Notes under the pieces: model-generated
Told to the model about the DNA's origin: nothing
Databases searched by the model: none
Seen by the model: only the letters and a program-made list of their open reading frames with translations
DNA from: Pararhizobium sp. A13
GTDB taxonomy: Bacteria > Pseudomonadota > Alphaproteobacteria > Rhizobiales > Rhizobiaceae
Assembly (NCBI RefSeq): GCF_040126305.1
Contig: NZ_CP149511.1
Span: 1,441,861-1,505,860 of the forward strand
DNA length: 64,000 bases
Reading direction: 5' to 3'
Made by a program: the position numbers and the translations under genes
In this document: one piece after another, positions 53,085 to 62,392 of the stretch
Layout: each line of letters opens with the position of its first letter
Position numbering within the stretch: position 1 is the stretch's first letter

Positions 53085-53888
53085 TTACTGTCCCAGGCTT
53101 CTCAGATAGATCGACAAGAGCTGCGTCTGCGAGGAAATACCAAGCTTGCGATAGACATTGCGCCGGTGGACCTTCACTGTGCCGGTGGAGATACCGAGCC
53201 GCAGGCCGATCGATTCCGATGAATGGCCCTGCAGGACAAGCTCGATGATCGAGGCCTCCCGTTCCGTCAGATTGAGATTGCGCCAGACCCGATCCGAGGC
53301 CGGATGAGCAGACTTGCGCTTGCCCTTGTCTCTCTTGGTAAGAGCTGCATCGAACCGACGGCCAAGGTCCGGCCAGGCGTGGCGAACCAAACCGGCGACC
53401 ACGGGTTCGGCCTTTCGCAACAGTGAGAATTCGGCAGTCGTAAAGGCGCCGGACCGTTCCCGCCGCATCAGCGACAGAACGACGGTGATACCATCCTTCA
53501 GCGCAATGAAGAATCCGATCTCTTCCGCCAGCCCGGTCTGCGTATAGTAGCTGCGGAAATACTCACTGGAAAAGAAACGGTCCGGAGCCAACTCGCGCAT
53601 GCGCCAGACACCGGACTTCGGCTCGCGCGCTGCATGAAAGAAGGGATCGAGCAGGAACGGACCGGCCTGGTACATGCTGACGAAGATCACATGTTCATCC
53701 GGCGTGAACGTGCTGTAGAGGTCAATCGGGCGTTCCTTTTCGCGATAGGCGAAAATGACTGCGTAATCGAATGTCACCAGGGAGCGCGTCAGAGCGGAGA
53801 AGACGTTGCCTGCCTCTACATCGCCCGTGGACGTGGCACCGATCATCGGCCCGAGCGTTTTGAACAATGTTTCCAGATCAATGCCCAT
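53085..53888 (-). CDS. LuxR family transcriptional regulator (helix-turn-helix)
   Basis: A 267-residue regulator. The C-terminal LuxR domain is LNLTEREASIIELVLQGHSS, then STGTVKVHRRNVYRKLGISS. The N-terminal part (LVTFDYAVIFAYREKERPIDLYS ... YYTQTGLAEEIGFFIALKDG) is not an AHL-binding domain of the TraR type; it resembles regulators found beside polyamine-like ABC operons. It is divergent from such an operon, and GGGGTATA direct repeats lie between them. Confidence 0.88.
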   Translation of the reverse strand: MGIDLETLFKTLGPMIGATSTGDVEAGNVFSALTRSLVTFDYAVIFAYREKERPIDLYSTFTPDEHVIFVSMYQAGPFLLDPFFHAAREPKSGVWRMRELAPDRFFSSEYFRSYYTQTGLAEEIGFFIALKDGITVVLSLMRRERSGAFTTAEFSLLRKAEPVVAGLVRHAWPDLGRRFDAALTKRDKGKRKSAHPASDRVWRNLNLTEREASIIELVLQGHSSESIGLRLGISTGTVKVHRRNVYRKLGISSQTQLLSIYLRSLGQ

Positions 53889-53927
53889 ATGTCACGTCCA
53901 GCCTGCAAAAAAGAGCGGCAATTGCCC

Positions 53928-53989
53928 TCGGGGTATACACCTTCCACAGCGACGAGCGGCTTGAAATACCTCTTTCGGGGTATATACCG
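53928..53989. promoter_or_regulatory. Direct repeats TCGGGGTATAYACC (two copies)
   Basis: Copies at 53928-53941 and 53975-53988, 47 bp apart, in the luxR/ABC intergenic region. The second contains the palindrome GGTATATACC. They are candidate binding sites for the divergent LuxR-type regulator. Confidence 0.5.
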
Positions 53990-54087
53990 CCGGCGACCGC
54001 TTTGAATAGGCTGATGGCCAGACGGTGAGAAGCGGGGCACGACAAGATTGCCCGGTATTCTGAAAAACAACCGCGGGGAATTTAGAC

Positions 54088-55176
54088 GTGACATCCGCTT
54101 CATCGAACGACATCGAGTTCCGTTCGGTCGCCAAACGCTATGGCAGTGTGACCGCCGTATCGGACATAAACCTAGTCGTTCCGAAAGGTGCCTTCGTGGC
54201 ACTGCTCGGGCCGTCCGGTTGCGGTAAGACCACGTGCCTGCGGATGATCGGCGGTTTCGAACAGCCCAGCGAAGGCACGGTGCTGATCAACGGCCGCGAG
54301 ATGAACGGCGTTCCGCCCTATCGCCGTCCCGTCAACATGGTGTTCCAGCACTATGCTCTCTTCCCGCACTTTGATGTCGAGCAGAACGTCGCCTATGGCC
54401 TGAAACAGGAGCGGCCGAAGCTTGCCGCTTCCGAGATTTCCGCCCGAGCGCGCCAGGCCCTGGAAATGGTGCGGCTCGGTGGCTTCGAAAAGCGACGCAT
54501 CCATGAAATGTCCGGTGGCCAGCAGCAGCGCGTGGCGCTCGCCCGCGCCATCGTCAACAAGCCTTCGGTGCTTTTGCTCGACGAGCCGCTGGCAGCCCTC
54601 GACAAGAAGCTGCGCACCGCGATGCAAATCGAACTGCAGACGCTGCAGCGCGAGCTCGGCATCACCTTCGTCCTCGTCACCCATGATCAGGAAGAAGCGC
54701 TGTCGATGAGCGACATGGTCTGCGTTATGAACGCTGGCCGCATCGTGCAGATGGCCAAACCCCAGGATGTTTACGATAAGCCCGCCGATCTTTTTGTTGC
54801 CGATTTCGTCGGCAAGACCAACCGGATCCCAGCAACCGTCGAGGCCGATGGCGCGATCTTGCGGCTCTCGAACGGGATGGCGCTCGCGGCCGTGGGCAAG
54901 ACCGGCCTCAAGCCCGGTGCAGCGACGGTGGCATTGCGGCCGGAAGCCATCGAACTTCTCCGGCAATCATCCGGTGCGGGCAACCAGTTGAGCGGCACCG
55001 TGACCCACCGCATCTTTCTCGGCTCCACGGCAGAATACCAAATCAACGTCGATGGATTGGGCGATTTCCTCGTCACGGCTGACCGGCGCAGCGTGCAGGA
55101 AAGCGACCTCGTCGAACCGGGCGAACGGGTCGTTCTCAACTTCGATCCCGACAAAGTGCATGTTTTTCCGGCCTGA
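54088..55176 (+). CDS. Spermidine/putrescine-type ABC transporter ATP-binding protein (PotA-like)
   Basis: A 362-residue ATPase with a GTG start preceded by GGGGAA. Walker A is GPSGCGKTT, the signature MSGGQQQR and Walker B LLLDEPLAALDKKL, with FVLVTHDQEEALSMSD following. The C-terminal TOBE domain has VALRPEAIELL. It is the first gene of an operon encoding a binding protein, two permeases and an SDR. Confidence 0.92.
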   Translation: MTSASSNDIEFRSVAKRYGSVTAVSDINLVVPKGAFVALLGPSGCGKTTCLRMIGGFEQPSEGTVLINGREMNGVPPYRRPVNMVFQHYALFPHFDVEQNVAYGLKQERPKLAASEISARARQALEMVRLGGFEKRRIHEMSGGQQQRVALARAIVNKPSVLLLDEPLAALDKKLRTAMQIELQTLQRELGITFVLVTHDQEEALSMSDMVCVMNAGRIVQMAKPQDVYDKPADLFVADFVGKTNRIPATVEADGAILRLSNGMALAAVGKTGLKPGAATVALRPEAIELLRQSSGAGNQLSGTVTHRIFLGSTAEYQINVDGLGDFLVTADRRSVQESDLVEPGERVVLNFDPDKVHVFPA

Positions 55177-55217
55177 GGAAAGGCCGTACACGTCAAGACA
55201 AAAAAGGGAACAGCGTC

Positions 55218-56378
55218 ATGACAAAGTGGTACAGAGAAAATGCTCCGATATCAGCCGAAAAACTCAGTAACGAATGGATGCGCCTCAAGCGCGGCTCCGT
55301 CACCCGCCGCCACTTCCTCGGCGTCACCGGCCTCGGCCTTGCCGCCGCCGTGGTCGCCCGCCAGCCGGGCGTGTTCAACTCGACCGCCTATGCGGAAGAT
55401 CTCGGCACGACCATGTCGCTCGCCACTTGGCCGAACTATCATGATCCGGCGACCTTCGAAGCCTTCACCGCCGCGACCGGCGTTGCCGTCGAAGTCAACG
55501 TCTTCGGCTCGAACGAGGAAATGCTGGCGAAGCTGCAGGCCGGCGGCACCGGTTGGGACCTGTTCGTTCCGACCAACTACACGATTTCCACCTATGTAAA
55601 GCTCGGCTTGATCGACCCGCTTGATATGTCGAAACTGCCGGCCTTCTCGCAGGCAACGCAGTCGCCGCGCTTCACCTCGGAAGGTGCCGTCGACGGCACG
55701 GCCTATGCCCTGCCGAAGAACTGGGGTACGACCGGCGTGGCCGTTAACACCTCCAAGATCAAGACGAAGATCGCCTCGTGGAAGGATTTCTTTGAGGTCG
55801 CCATGACCGAGGCGGATGGGCGCGCCATGGTGCACGACTACCAACTGACGACAATCGGCAGCGCGCTGGTCTCGCTCGGCTATTCCTTCAACTCGATCAA
55901 GCCGGAAGAGCTTGCCAACGCAGAGGAACTGCTGATCAAGGTCAAGCCGCATCTCTACGGCATCAACAGCGACTACCAGCCCGGCATGCGCGCCACGGAC
56001 GCATGGATGACCATGTGCTGGACCAATGACGGCGCCCAACTCAACCGCGACATGCCGGAAATCGCCTATATCCTCGGCACCGACGGCGGTGAAATCTGGA
56101 CCGATTTCTATGCCATCCCGAAGAGCGCCGCCAACAAGCCGGCCGGCTACGCTCTGCTCAACTACCTGATGAAGCCCGAAAACGCCGTCAAAGAACATAT
56201 CGCCAACGGTGCCCCGACCACCGACAGCCGCGTTCTGGGGCTGCTTCCGGCTGACGTCACATCAAACAAGATCGTCTATCCGGACGAGGCATCACTGACC
56301 AAGCTCGAATTCGGCGCTGCGGTGACTCTGACCGATCCGGCCCGCGCGGAGCTGATGGCCCGGTTCAAGTCGGCTTGA
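55218..56378 (+). CDS. Polyamine-type ABC transporter substrate-binding protein (PotD-like)
   Basis: A 386-residue periplasmic protein with a twin-arginine signal (VTRRHFLGVTGLGLAAAVVA) after an extended N-terminus. The mature part SLATWPNYHDPATFEAFTAATGVAVEVN and GWDLFVPTNYTISTYVKLGLIDPLD are typical of the PotD/PotF family. AAAAAGGGA is upstream of the ATG. The ligand may be a polyamine, opine or related amine; not determined. Confidence 0.92.
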   Translation: MTKWYRENAPISAEKLSNEWMRLKRGSVTRRHFLGVTGLGLAAAVVARQPGVFNSTAYAEDLGTTMSLATWPNYHDPATFEAFTAATGVAVEVNVFGSNEEMLAKLQAGGTGWDLFVPTNYTISTYVKLGLIDPLDMSKLPAFSQATQSPRFTSEGAVDGTAYALPKNWGTTGVAVNTSKIKTKIASWKDFFEVAMTEADGRAMVHDYQLTTIGSALVSLGYSFNSIKPEELANAEELLIKVKPHLYGINSDYQPGMRATDAWMTMCWTNDGAQLNRDMPEIAYILGTDGGEIWTDFYAIPKSAANKPAGYALLNYLMKPENAVKEHIANGAPTTDSRVLGLLPADVTSNKIVYPDEASLTKLEFGAAVTLTDPARAELMARFKSA

Positions 56379-56387
56379 GCCATGGGT

Positions 56388-56512
56388 TAATCTCCCCCTT
56401 GCGGGCAGATGTCACGAAGTGTCAGAGGTGGCAAAGCCTGCCCGAGTCATGAGGTGAGTTTACCCCCTCTCTCGGCGCTGCCGAGATCTCCCCCACAAGG
56501 GGGAGATCGAAC
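56388..56512. repeat. Rhizobial intergenic mosaic element (RIME-like)
   Basis: The 180-bp gap between the binding-protein and permease genes contains CTCCCCCTTGCGGGC at one end and CTCCCCCACAAGGGGGAG at the other, with CCCCCTCTCTCGGCGCTGCC between. This is the layout of the short palindromic mosaic elements of Rhizobium-related genomes. It interrupts an otherwise tightly packed operon and could form strong RNA hairpins that lower permease expression. Confidence 0.65.
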
Positions 56513-56558
56513 TGCGCCAGGATCAGTCCCTTCGCACGAACCACCACAGGATCACCGC

Positions 56559-57425
56559 ATGCCCATGACGACCGAGAGAAAGAGGCAACTGATAACGGCC
56601 GCACTTGTGGCGCCGGCCGGGTTGTGGCTGTTCGTCTTCCTCGTCCTGCCCTTCATCGCCATTGTGGTCTTTTCCTTCGGCGAGCGCGCACCCGAAGGCG
56701 GCTATCAGGCGGCGTTCACCTTCTCCCAGTTCGCCAACCTGCCGTCTCGTGCCGCCGCCTTCTGGAACACGCTGATGATTGCGCCCGCAGGCGCATTCCT
56801 CTGCCTGATCGTCGCCTACCCCGTGGCCTATTTCCTCGCGGTGAAATCCAATGCGAAATACCGGCTAATGCTCGTCTCGCTCGTCGTCGTGCCTTTCTGG
56901 ACGAGCCTTCTCGTGCGCACTTATGCCTGGATGTACATCCTCGGCTCGCGCGGCATCCCGAATCTGCTTGGCATGATCGGCATCGAGGACGTAAGGCTGC
57001 TCAACACTCCGGGCGCAGTGCTGCTCGGCATCGTCTATGGCTACTTGCCGCTGATGATCATGCCGATCTACGTCAGCCTCGAAAAGCTCGACCGCCGCCT
57101 GCTCGAAGCCTCGGCGGATCTCGGTGCGAAACCCGTCTCGACTTTCTTTGGCATCACCCTGCCGCTGTCGCTTCCGGGCGTCATGACCGGCGTGGCGCTC
57201 GTCACCATCCTACTGCTCGGCGAATACCTGATCCCGCAGCTTCTCGGAGGCGGCAAGGTGTTCTTCATCGGCAATGCGCTGGTCGATCTCTTCTTGCAAT
57301 CGCGCAACTGGCCCTTCGGCTCGGCAATCGCCGTGACTCTGGTGGTTGTCGTGGTGATCGTCCTTAGCGTCGCGATGCGGATCGCCTGGAAGATTTCCGG
57401 CTCCAGACAGGTGGACCTCGTCTGA
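56559..57425 (+). CDS. Polyamine-type ABC transporter permease (PotB-like)
   Basis: A 288-residue membrane subunit. The frame is open to 56409, but that part is RIME sequence; ATG 56559 gives the family start KRQLITAALVAPAGLWLFVFLVLPFIAIV. The coupling loop is EKLDRRLLEASADLGAKPVSTFFGITLPLSLPG. The stop overlaps the next ATG by one base. Confidence 0.92.
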   Translation: MPMTTERKRQLITAALVAPAGLWLFVFLVLPFIAIVVFSFGERAPEGGYQAAFTFSQFANLPSRAAAFWNTLMIAPAGAFLCLIVAYPVAYFLAVKSNAKYRLMLVSLVVVPFWTSLLVRTYAWMYILGSRGIPNLLGMIGIEDVRLLNTPGAVLLGIVYGYLPLMIMPIYVSLEKLDRRLLEASADLGAKPVSTFFGITLPLSLPGVMTGVALVTILLLGEYLIPQLLGGGKVFFIGNALVDLFLQSRNWPFGSAIAVTLVVVVVIVLSVAMRIAWKISGSRQVDLV

Positions 57426-58255
57426 TGCGCGCGCTGGTCGCTTTCGTCTATCTGTTCCTCTACGCGCCGATCGCGCTGGTTGTGTTGTTTTCGTTCAACG
57501 CGGGACGCAGCGCCAGCGAGTTCACCGGCTTCTCCACGGCGTGGTATGGCAAGGCACTTGGAAACACGTTCCTCATCACCGCCCTGCAGAACAGCCTGAT
57601 GATCGCGCTCACCAGCGCCGTGCTTGCTGCCGTCTTCGGCACAATGGCTGCGCTCGGCACGCAGCGCCTGAGCAGCCGCGGCCGCGCTATTTTCGATGGG
57701 CTCTTCGCCGCGGCGATCGTCGTGCCCGGCGTCGTCATCGGCATCGCCACGCTGGTGGCTCTGGTCGAGGTTTTCTCTTTCCTCAATCCGGCGCTCGCCT
57801 CAATCTGGCCGGGCGAAAAACCGCCGCAGCTCGGACTCGGCTACGGCTCGATCATCGCCGCCCACGGCCTGTTTTCGCTGGCACTGGTGACCATGATCGT
57901 CAAGGCGCGCATCGCCAGCCTCGGCCGCGATATCGTGGAAGCCTCGAGCGATCTCTACGCCACGCCGTTCACGACTTTCCACCAGATCGTTCTGCCGCAG
58001 ATCCTGCCCTCAGTGCTCAGTGGTTTCCTGCTTGCCTTCACCTTCTCGTTTGACGATTTCATCGTCGCTTTCTTCGTCGCGGGCTCGAAGACGACCTTGC
58101 CGATCTACGTCTTCGCCTCGATCCGCCGCGGCGTGACTCCGGAAATCAACGCGATCGCGACGATGGTTCTGGTCGCCTCGCTGCTCCTGATCCTGATTGC
58201 CCGCGCACTGATGCGGGACAAGACAACAAAAGCGCATGCTGGGGGTAGATCATGA
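57425..58255 (+). CDS. Polyamine-type ABC transporter permease (PotC-like)
   Basis: A 276-residue membrane subunit with the PotC N-terminus FVYLFLYAPIALVVLFSFNAGRSASEFTGFSTAWYGKAL. The coupling loop is RDIVEASSDLYATPFTTFHQIVLPQILPS. It overlaps the PotB-like gene by one base and the SDR gene by four bases, so all are one transcription unit. Confidence 0.92.
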   Translation: MRALVAFVYLFLYAPIALVVLFSFNAGRSASEFTGFSTAWYGKALGNTFLITALQNSLMIALTSAVLAAVFGTMAALGTQRLSSRGRAIFDGLFAAAIVVPGVVIGIATLVALVEVFSFLNPALASIWPGEKPPQLGLGYGSIIAAHGLFSLALVTMIVKARIASLGRDIVEASSDLYATPFTTFHQIVLPQILPSVLSGFLLAFTFSFDDFIVAFFVAGSKTTLPIYVFASIRRGVTPEINAIATMVLVASLLLILIARALMRDKTTKAHAGGRS

Positions 58256-59013
58256 TCCTGAAAGACCGGGTGGCCATCGTCACCGGCGCCGGCTCCGGCA
58301 TCGGCCAGGCTGGGGCTGCGATCATGGCCCGCGAAGGCGCCCATGTGGCTGTCGCCGACCGGAGCGCCAAAGGCGCCGCTGAGACCGTTGCGATGATCTG
58401 CGATGCGGGCGGCAGTGCCGAGAGCCTCATCCTTGACGTCACCGACGACGTGTCGCTCGAAGCGGGCATTGCTTCCGTTCTCTCGCGCCGCGGCCGCATC
58501 GACATCCTGCACAATCACGCCGGTGCACAGGTGGCGGGTGATCTTGAACAGGTTGAGGTCGAAGGTTTCGACCGCTCCTGGAGCCTGAACGTGCGCGCCC
58601 ATTTCATGGCTGCACGCTTCGTCATGACGGCGATGAAGCGCCAAGGCTCCGGCGTCATCCTCAACACCTCCTCCTCCTCCGGCGTGCTCTACGACCGCGA
58701 GATGATCGCCTACACCACCACCAAACACGCCGTCATCGCCATGACCAGGCAGATGGCCGGCGACTACGCAAAATTCGGCATCCGCGTCAACGCGCTCTGC
58801 CCCGGCTGGGTCGACACCCCCTTCAACACCCCCTTCATCGCCCAGATGGGCGGCCGCGAGGCCATCGAAGCCTATGTGCGGGAAAAGGTGCCGATGGGCC
58901 GATGGGCCAGCGTCCACGAGATCGCGGAGTCGATCCTGTTCCTGGTGTCGGACCGGTCATCATATATGACAGGGCAGATTCTGGTAGTGGATGGCGGAGA
59001 AGCGGTCGTCTGA
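58252..59013 (+). CDS. SDR family NAD(P)-dependent oxidoreductase
   Basis: A 253-residue classical SDR. Motifs are TGAGSGIGQ for cofactor binding, HNHAG (in place of the usual NNAG), the catalytic Ser in NTSSSSG, and YTTTKHA for Tyr-x-x-x-Lys. The PGWVDTPFNTPF and DGGEAVV ends are typical. It is the last gene of the PotABCD-like operon, overlapping it by ATGA, so it probably metabolises the imported compound. Confidence 0.9.
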   Translation: MILKDRVAIVTGAGSGIGQAGAAIMAREGAHVAVADRSAKGAAETVAMICDAGGSAESLILDVTDDVSLEAGIASVLSRRGRIDILHNHAGAQVAGDLEQVEVEGFDRSWSLNVRAHFMAARFVMTAMKRQGSGVILNTSSSSGVLYDREMIAYTTTKHAVIAMTRQMAGDYAKFGIRVNALCPGWVDTPFNTPFIAQMGGREAIEAYVREKVPMGRWASVHEIAESILFLVSDRSSYMTGQILVVDGGEAVV

Positions 59014-59414
59014 GAACGGATCGGGCGGGCTCAGGCTGGCCAACATTGGGAACGGTTAGCGCATTCGGAAAGGCCGAAGTGGCAAAGAACGGATTTCCGA
59101 AGAAGGTCGCGGGCTACAGATCCCCAAAACCATTCGCAAGTCAGCCGTTATCCGCTCACTGCTCGGTGCCGATCTTGGCCGCGGCGAGCTCGCCAACTCG
59201 GTCGGCACGAGCGCTTTCATCTGCCGCAATCCACCCCGTAAGGGGAATCGAACTGGCGACCAAGCATGTGAAGTCGGCGATCGGCGCCACAAGGGAGAGG
59301 CTTCTATGAGTCGAACCTGGGCGTGCGCAATGATGGTTATTGTCATCAAGGGAAACACATACCCCGCATAAGATCTCGTCGCATCAACGATCAATCCATG
59401 AAAGGAAGACAAAA
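59014..59414. other. Intergenic region with a partial mosaic repeat
   Basis: No gene is supported. CACCCCGTAAGGGGAATCGAACT near 59230-59253 resembles one end of the RIME-like element at 56388-56512, suggesting a degenerated copy. The remainder shows no clear structure. Confidence 0.4.
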
Positions 59415-59780
59415 ATGGCAAAAGCGCCGAAGGTTGGAGAACCAATTCCGTTGGACGTCATCGAGCCGACAAGCCCCGTAATCGACGAGACCGTTTTGGC
59501 AGTAGGCGGGCAAAGTGACACTGTCGACGACGTTCAAGACGTCGCAACCAGCATTGTCAGCGAAACCGCCGAAGCTATCGGCGATAGAGCCGAGATCGTT
59601 GAAGAGCAAACAGAGGGCTCCACGCGTACATCGGCTGAGCAAGGCGATCGGGCCGGTGATGTAAATCCACTTTCAGTGGTGGCCGTTTTGCCGCTGGTGG
59701 TCTGGGCAGCGATCGCCGCATCCTATTTGCGAACGATTACTTTCCTGGCCACTGACCACTGGATTGGCCGCCAGGCGTAG
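59415..59780 (+). CDS. Hypothetical protein with C-terminal membrane segment
   Basis: A 121-residue protein from ATG 59415 (AAAGGAAG upstream). The first 90 residues are acidic and low in complexity (VDDVQDVATSIVSETAEAIGDRAEIVEEQTEG). The C-terminal part has one hydrophobic stretch, LSVVAVLPLVVWAAIAASYL, so it may be a tail-anchored membrane protein. I do not recognise a family. It stands alone between transporter operons. Confidence 0.55.
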   Translation: MAKAPKVGEPIPLDVIEPTSPVIDETVLAVGGQSDTVDDVQDVATSIVSETAEAIGDRAEIVEEQTEGSTRTSAEQGDRAGDVNPLSVVAVLPLVVWAAIAASYLRTITFLATDHWIGRQA

Positions 59781-59898
59781 GCTTCAAGGCGCTGTCCACC
59801 GACGTGGAGGCGCAGCTTGTTGAGCAGATCAGCAAGATGAGCTGCGCCCCGTCACGCCGGATATTCCGCAGCATTTTTAGCAATTGCACGACACAAGG

Positions 59899-60030
59899 TC
59901 AGTTCGGCAGCGAGCCAAGCAAGGCGCCGATCGCCATGGCCAGCTGCAAAACACCAATTGCGAGAATAACGACCGCAAGGATTGTCTCTCGCATGCTTCT
60001 CGAAAATCGTTGCATGAGGCTTTCTATCAC
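59899..60030 (-). CDS. Possible small membrane peptide
   Basis: A short frame from GTG 60030 or ATG 60015 gives MQRFSRSMRETILAVVILAI, then VLQLAMAIGALLGSLPN. It has a basic N-terminus and one strongly hydrophobic helix. Two positive-inside arginines and no interrupting charge fit a one-pass membrane peptide. The ribosome site is weak, so the call is tentative. Confidence 0.3.
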   Translation of the reverse strand: MIESLMQRFSRSMRETILAVVILAIGVLQLAMAIGALLGSLPN

Positions 60031-60228
60031 AACCCGGATATCAGGCCCATACTGATCATGCGTTAACCTGACATCACCCTCAACTGCGTAGCAAGAATCC
60101 CCAAGCCCGACGACAGGATCCTCGCTCGTGCCCGCGCATTATTTTCCGTATGCACCGAACCCAGAGTCGGCCAACAGGCCAGGGCTCCTCGCAGTGCGTG
60201 CACGCAGAATAGGATGGGCGCTAGTCCA

Positions 60229-61143
60229 TCATTTAACCGCCCCCGCTGTTAGTCCCTTGACGATATAGCGTTCGAGGAAAATGCCGATCAGCACGAGTGG
60301 CATGATCGCCGCCGTTGCGATCGCGGCCATGGACCACCAGTTGATCCCCTGCGAGCCAGTCTGGCTGGCAACCATAACCGGCAGGGTCTTGGCATTGGAA
60401 CTTGTCAGAAGGGCCGCGAAAAAATACTCGTTCCAGCACAGGATTACGGAGAGGATAAAGGCCGCGACCATGCCCGGAAGGGCGATAGGCAACACGATGC
60501 GCAGGAACGCACCCCAGATTGAGCAACCGTCAACCATGGCCGCCTGCTCCAGCTCCAGCGGGATTGTGTCGAACTGGTCGCGCATGATCCAGATCACGAT
60601 CGGAAGCACCATCAGCGTGTAGACGAGCATGAGGCCAATCAGCGAATCCAGCAACATCAGGTGTTTGTAGAGAACCAGAAACGGCATGGCGAGCACAACC
60701 GGCGGCAGGATCAACTGCGAGAGGAAGAAGAAGGAAATGTCTTTGTTTCGCATCCAGAGAAATGTGTAGGTAAAGCGGCTTAGCCCATAGGCAGCAAGCG
60801 AGCCGAGGATCACGGCGATGAAGGATGCGCCGGCTGATGCGATCACGCTGTTCAGAAACCGTCGGATGAACTCGTCCCGCACGGTCGATGTCACAAAAAG
60901 CGTGTCGGGCGAAAGCCCCAGAGACCGCCACCCCTTCCAGTCGGGCGTGAAGTCAACGAAAGGAATGAGATGCCCCTGCGTCACGTTTACGGCAGTCTTG
61001 AACGAGGTCGTGATCGTCCAATAGATCGGAAACAGCGAGATGAATGACCACAATATCAGTCCCGCATAGATCAGTATCCTCTGGGTGACAAACCGTGTGC
61101 ACCTCGAAGGATCGCGGATTGTTGCTGCAGGCATGCGTGTCAT
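60229..61143 (-). CDS. Carbohydrate ABC transporter permease (MalG-type)
   Basis: A 304-residue membrane subunit. The N-terminal segment ILIYAGLILWSFISLFPIYW and the EAA loop LEQAAMVDGCSIWGAFLRIVLPIALPG are typical. ATG 61143 is preferred because GGAGGA lies just upstream. It starts 19 bp after the MalF-type gene. No ATPase gene for this system is in the window. Confidence 0.9.
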   Translation of the reverse strand: MTRMPAATIRDPSRCTRFVTQRILIYAGLILWSFISLFPIYWTITTSFKTAVNVTQGHLIPFVDFTPDWKGWRSLGLSPDTLFVTSTVRDEFIRRFLNSVIASAGASFIAVILGSLAAYGLSRFTYTFLWMRNKDISFFFLSQLILPPVVLAMPFLVLYKHLMLLDSLIGLMLVYTLMVLPIVIWIMRDQFDTIPLELEQAAMVDGCSIWGAFLRIVLPIALPGMVAAFILSVILCWNEYFFAALLTSSNAKTLPVMVASQTGSQGINWWSMAAIATAAIMPLVLIGIFLERYIVKGLTAGAVK

Positions 61144-61162
61144 TTTTTCCTCCATTCCAGTC

Positions 61163-62275
61163 TCAGCTCGCCTTCGTCATCCAGCGGCTCACGAGCCTCA
61201 ACAGCAGCGCGACAAAAATTATGATGATAACCAAATAGAATTCGGCAAGCATCGTGCCGTAACCCACGTTTGAGCGGTCGCGATATTCCCGGAAGATGAA
61301 ACTGGAGACCGTGTCCGTGGCACCGCCCGGCCCACCCGCGGTGACATTGATCACGATGTCGGCAAGTTTCAGCTCGAAGATGATGCGCAAGACAACGGCC
61401 GTGATCGACACTGGCAGCATCATCGGAAAGGTAATTTCCCAGAAGGACTGCCAACCAGAAGCGCCGTCGACCTTGGCTGCCTCCCTGACCTCAGACGGCA
61501 GAGCCTGAAGACCGGCGAGAAGCAGGATCATTATGAATGGAATAGACACCCAGGCGTCCATCGCCATGATCGAAAACCGCGCGAGCCAGGGTGTTGAAAA
61601 GAAGGCTGGATTGTCCCAGCCGAGATGGCGCGCCAACGTAGCGGCCGGACCGAAGCGGTACTCCATCAGCGATTTTCCAATCATCCAGCTGACGGCCACA
61701 GGGCTCAACATCAGCGGCAGGAGGAAGGCCACACGGAAGAATTTTCGCGCCTTTATTTCGGCATTGAGCAGAAGCGCAAGCCCGAAAGCAATCGCGTACT
61801 GAACCAGCACCGTTAGAACATAATAGACCATGTTCAGCAGAGCGTTCCAGAAATATGCGTCCGTTAGCAAGGCACGAATGTTGTCGAGACCATTGAACTG
61901 CCGACCGCCTATGGAGCTCAGGTTCCAGTCGGTGAACGCAATGTAGAGACCAAAGACCGTTGGGAAAATGACCAGCGCGACGGTAAACAGCACCGCAGGC
62001 AGGACAAACAGCGCTCGCTCTCCGTCCTCGCCCCGGATTAACACCTGCCCCGCGCCAAGGGCCAAACTCCAGAAGACATAGGCAAACAGGAACGGTCGCC
62101 AGCTGGAAAAGCCAATGGCAAGCGCACCGGACGCATCCAGCGTCTGCAGGGCGAGCAGTGTCAGGAGGCCAAGCGAGGCGAATGCAATGATCGCCTTTCC
62201 GAGCTGTCGGCGCCCCGCCGACGGCACTCCTGCCTGCACTGGGCTCTCCGCGGAAGCGGTCATTGTTGTGGCCAT
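61163..62275 (-). CDS. Sugar ABC transporter permease (MalF-type)
   Basis: A 370-residue membrane subunit with a longer N-terminus than the first system: two extra hydrophobic segments precede LFVLPAVLFTVALVIFPTVFGLYIAFTDW. The coupling loop is SEVREAAKVDGASGWQSFWEITFPMMLP. ATG 62275 has a modest GGAG site about 10 nt upstream; a second in-frame ATG is at 62263. Confidence 0.9.
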   Translation of the reverse strand: MATTMTASAESPVQAGVPSAGRRQLGKAIIAFASLGLLTLLALQTLDASGALAIGFSSWRPFLFAYVFWSLALGAGQVLIRGEDGERALFVLPAVLFTVALVIFPTVFGLYIAFTDWNLSSIGGRQFNGLDNIRALLTDAYFWNALLNMVYYVLTVLVQYAIAFGLALLLNAEIKARKFFRVAFLLPLMLSPVAVSWMIGKSLMEYRFGPAATLARHLGWDNPAFFSTPWLARFSIMAMDAWVSIPFIMILLLAGLQALPSEVREAAKVDGASGWQSFWEITFPMMLPVSITAVVLRIIFELKLADIVINVTAGGPGGATDTVSSFIFREYRDRSNVGYGTMLAEFYLVIIIIFVALLLRLVSRWMTKAS

Positions 62276-62392
62276 AGGTGAGCATCTCCGGGCGGGGTGA
62301 AATCTTCGCATCTCGAAGCAGTTTCCGATGAGACCGGCGACGTCGTGGTGCGTCGCCGGTCCCGCGATCATGCAGGCACCTGTCTGCGCGCT

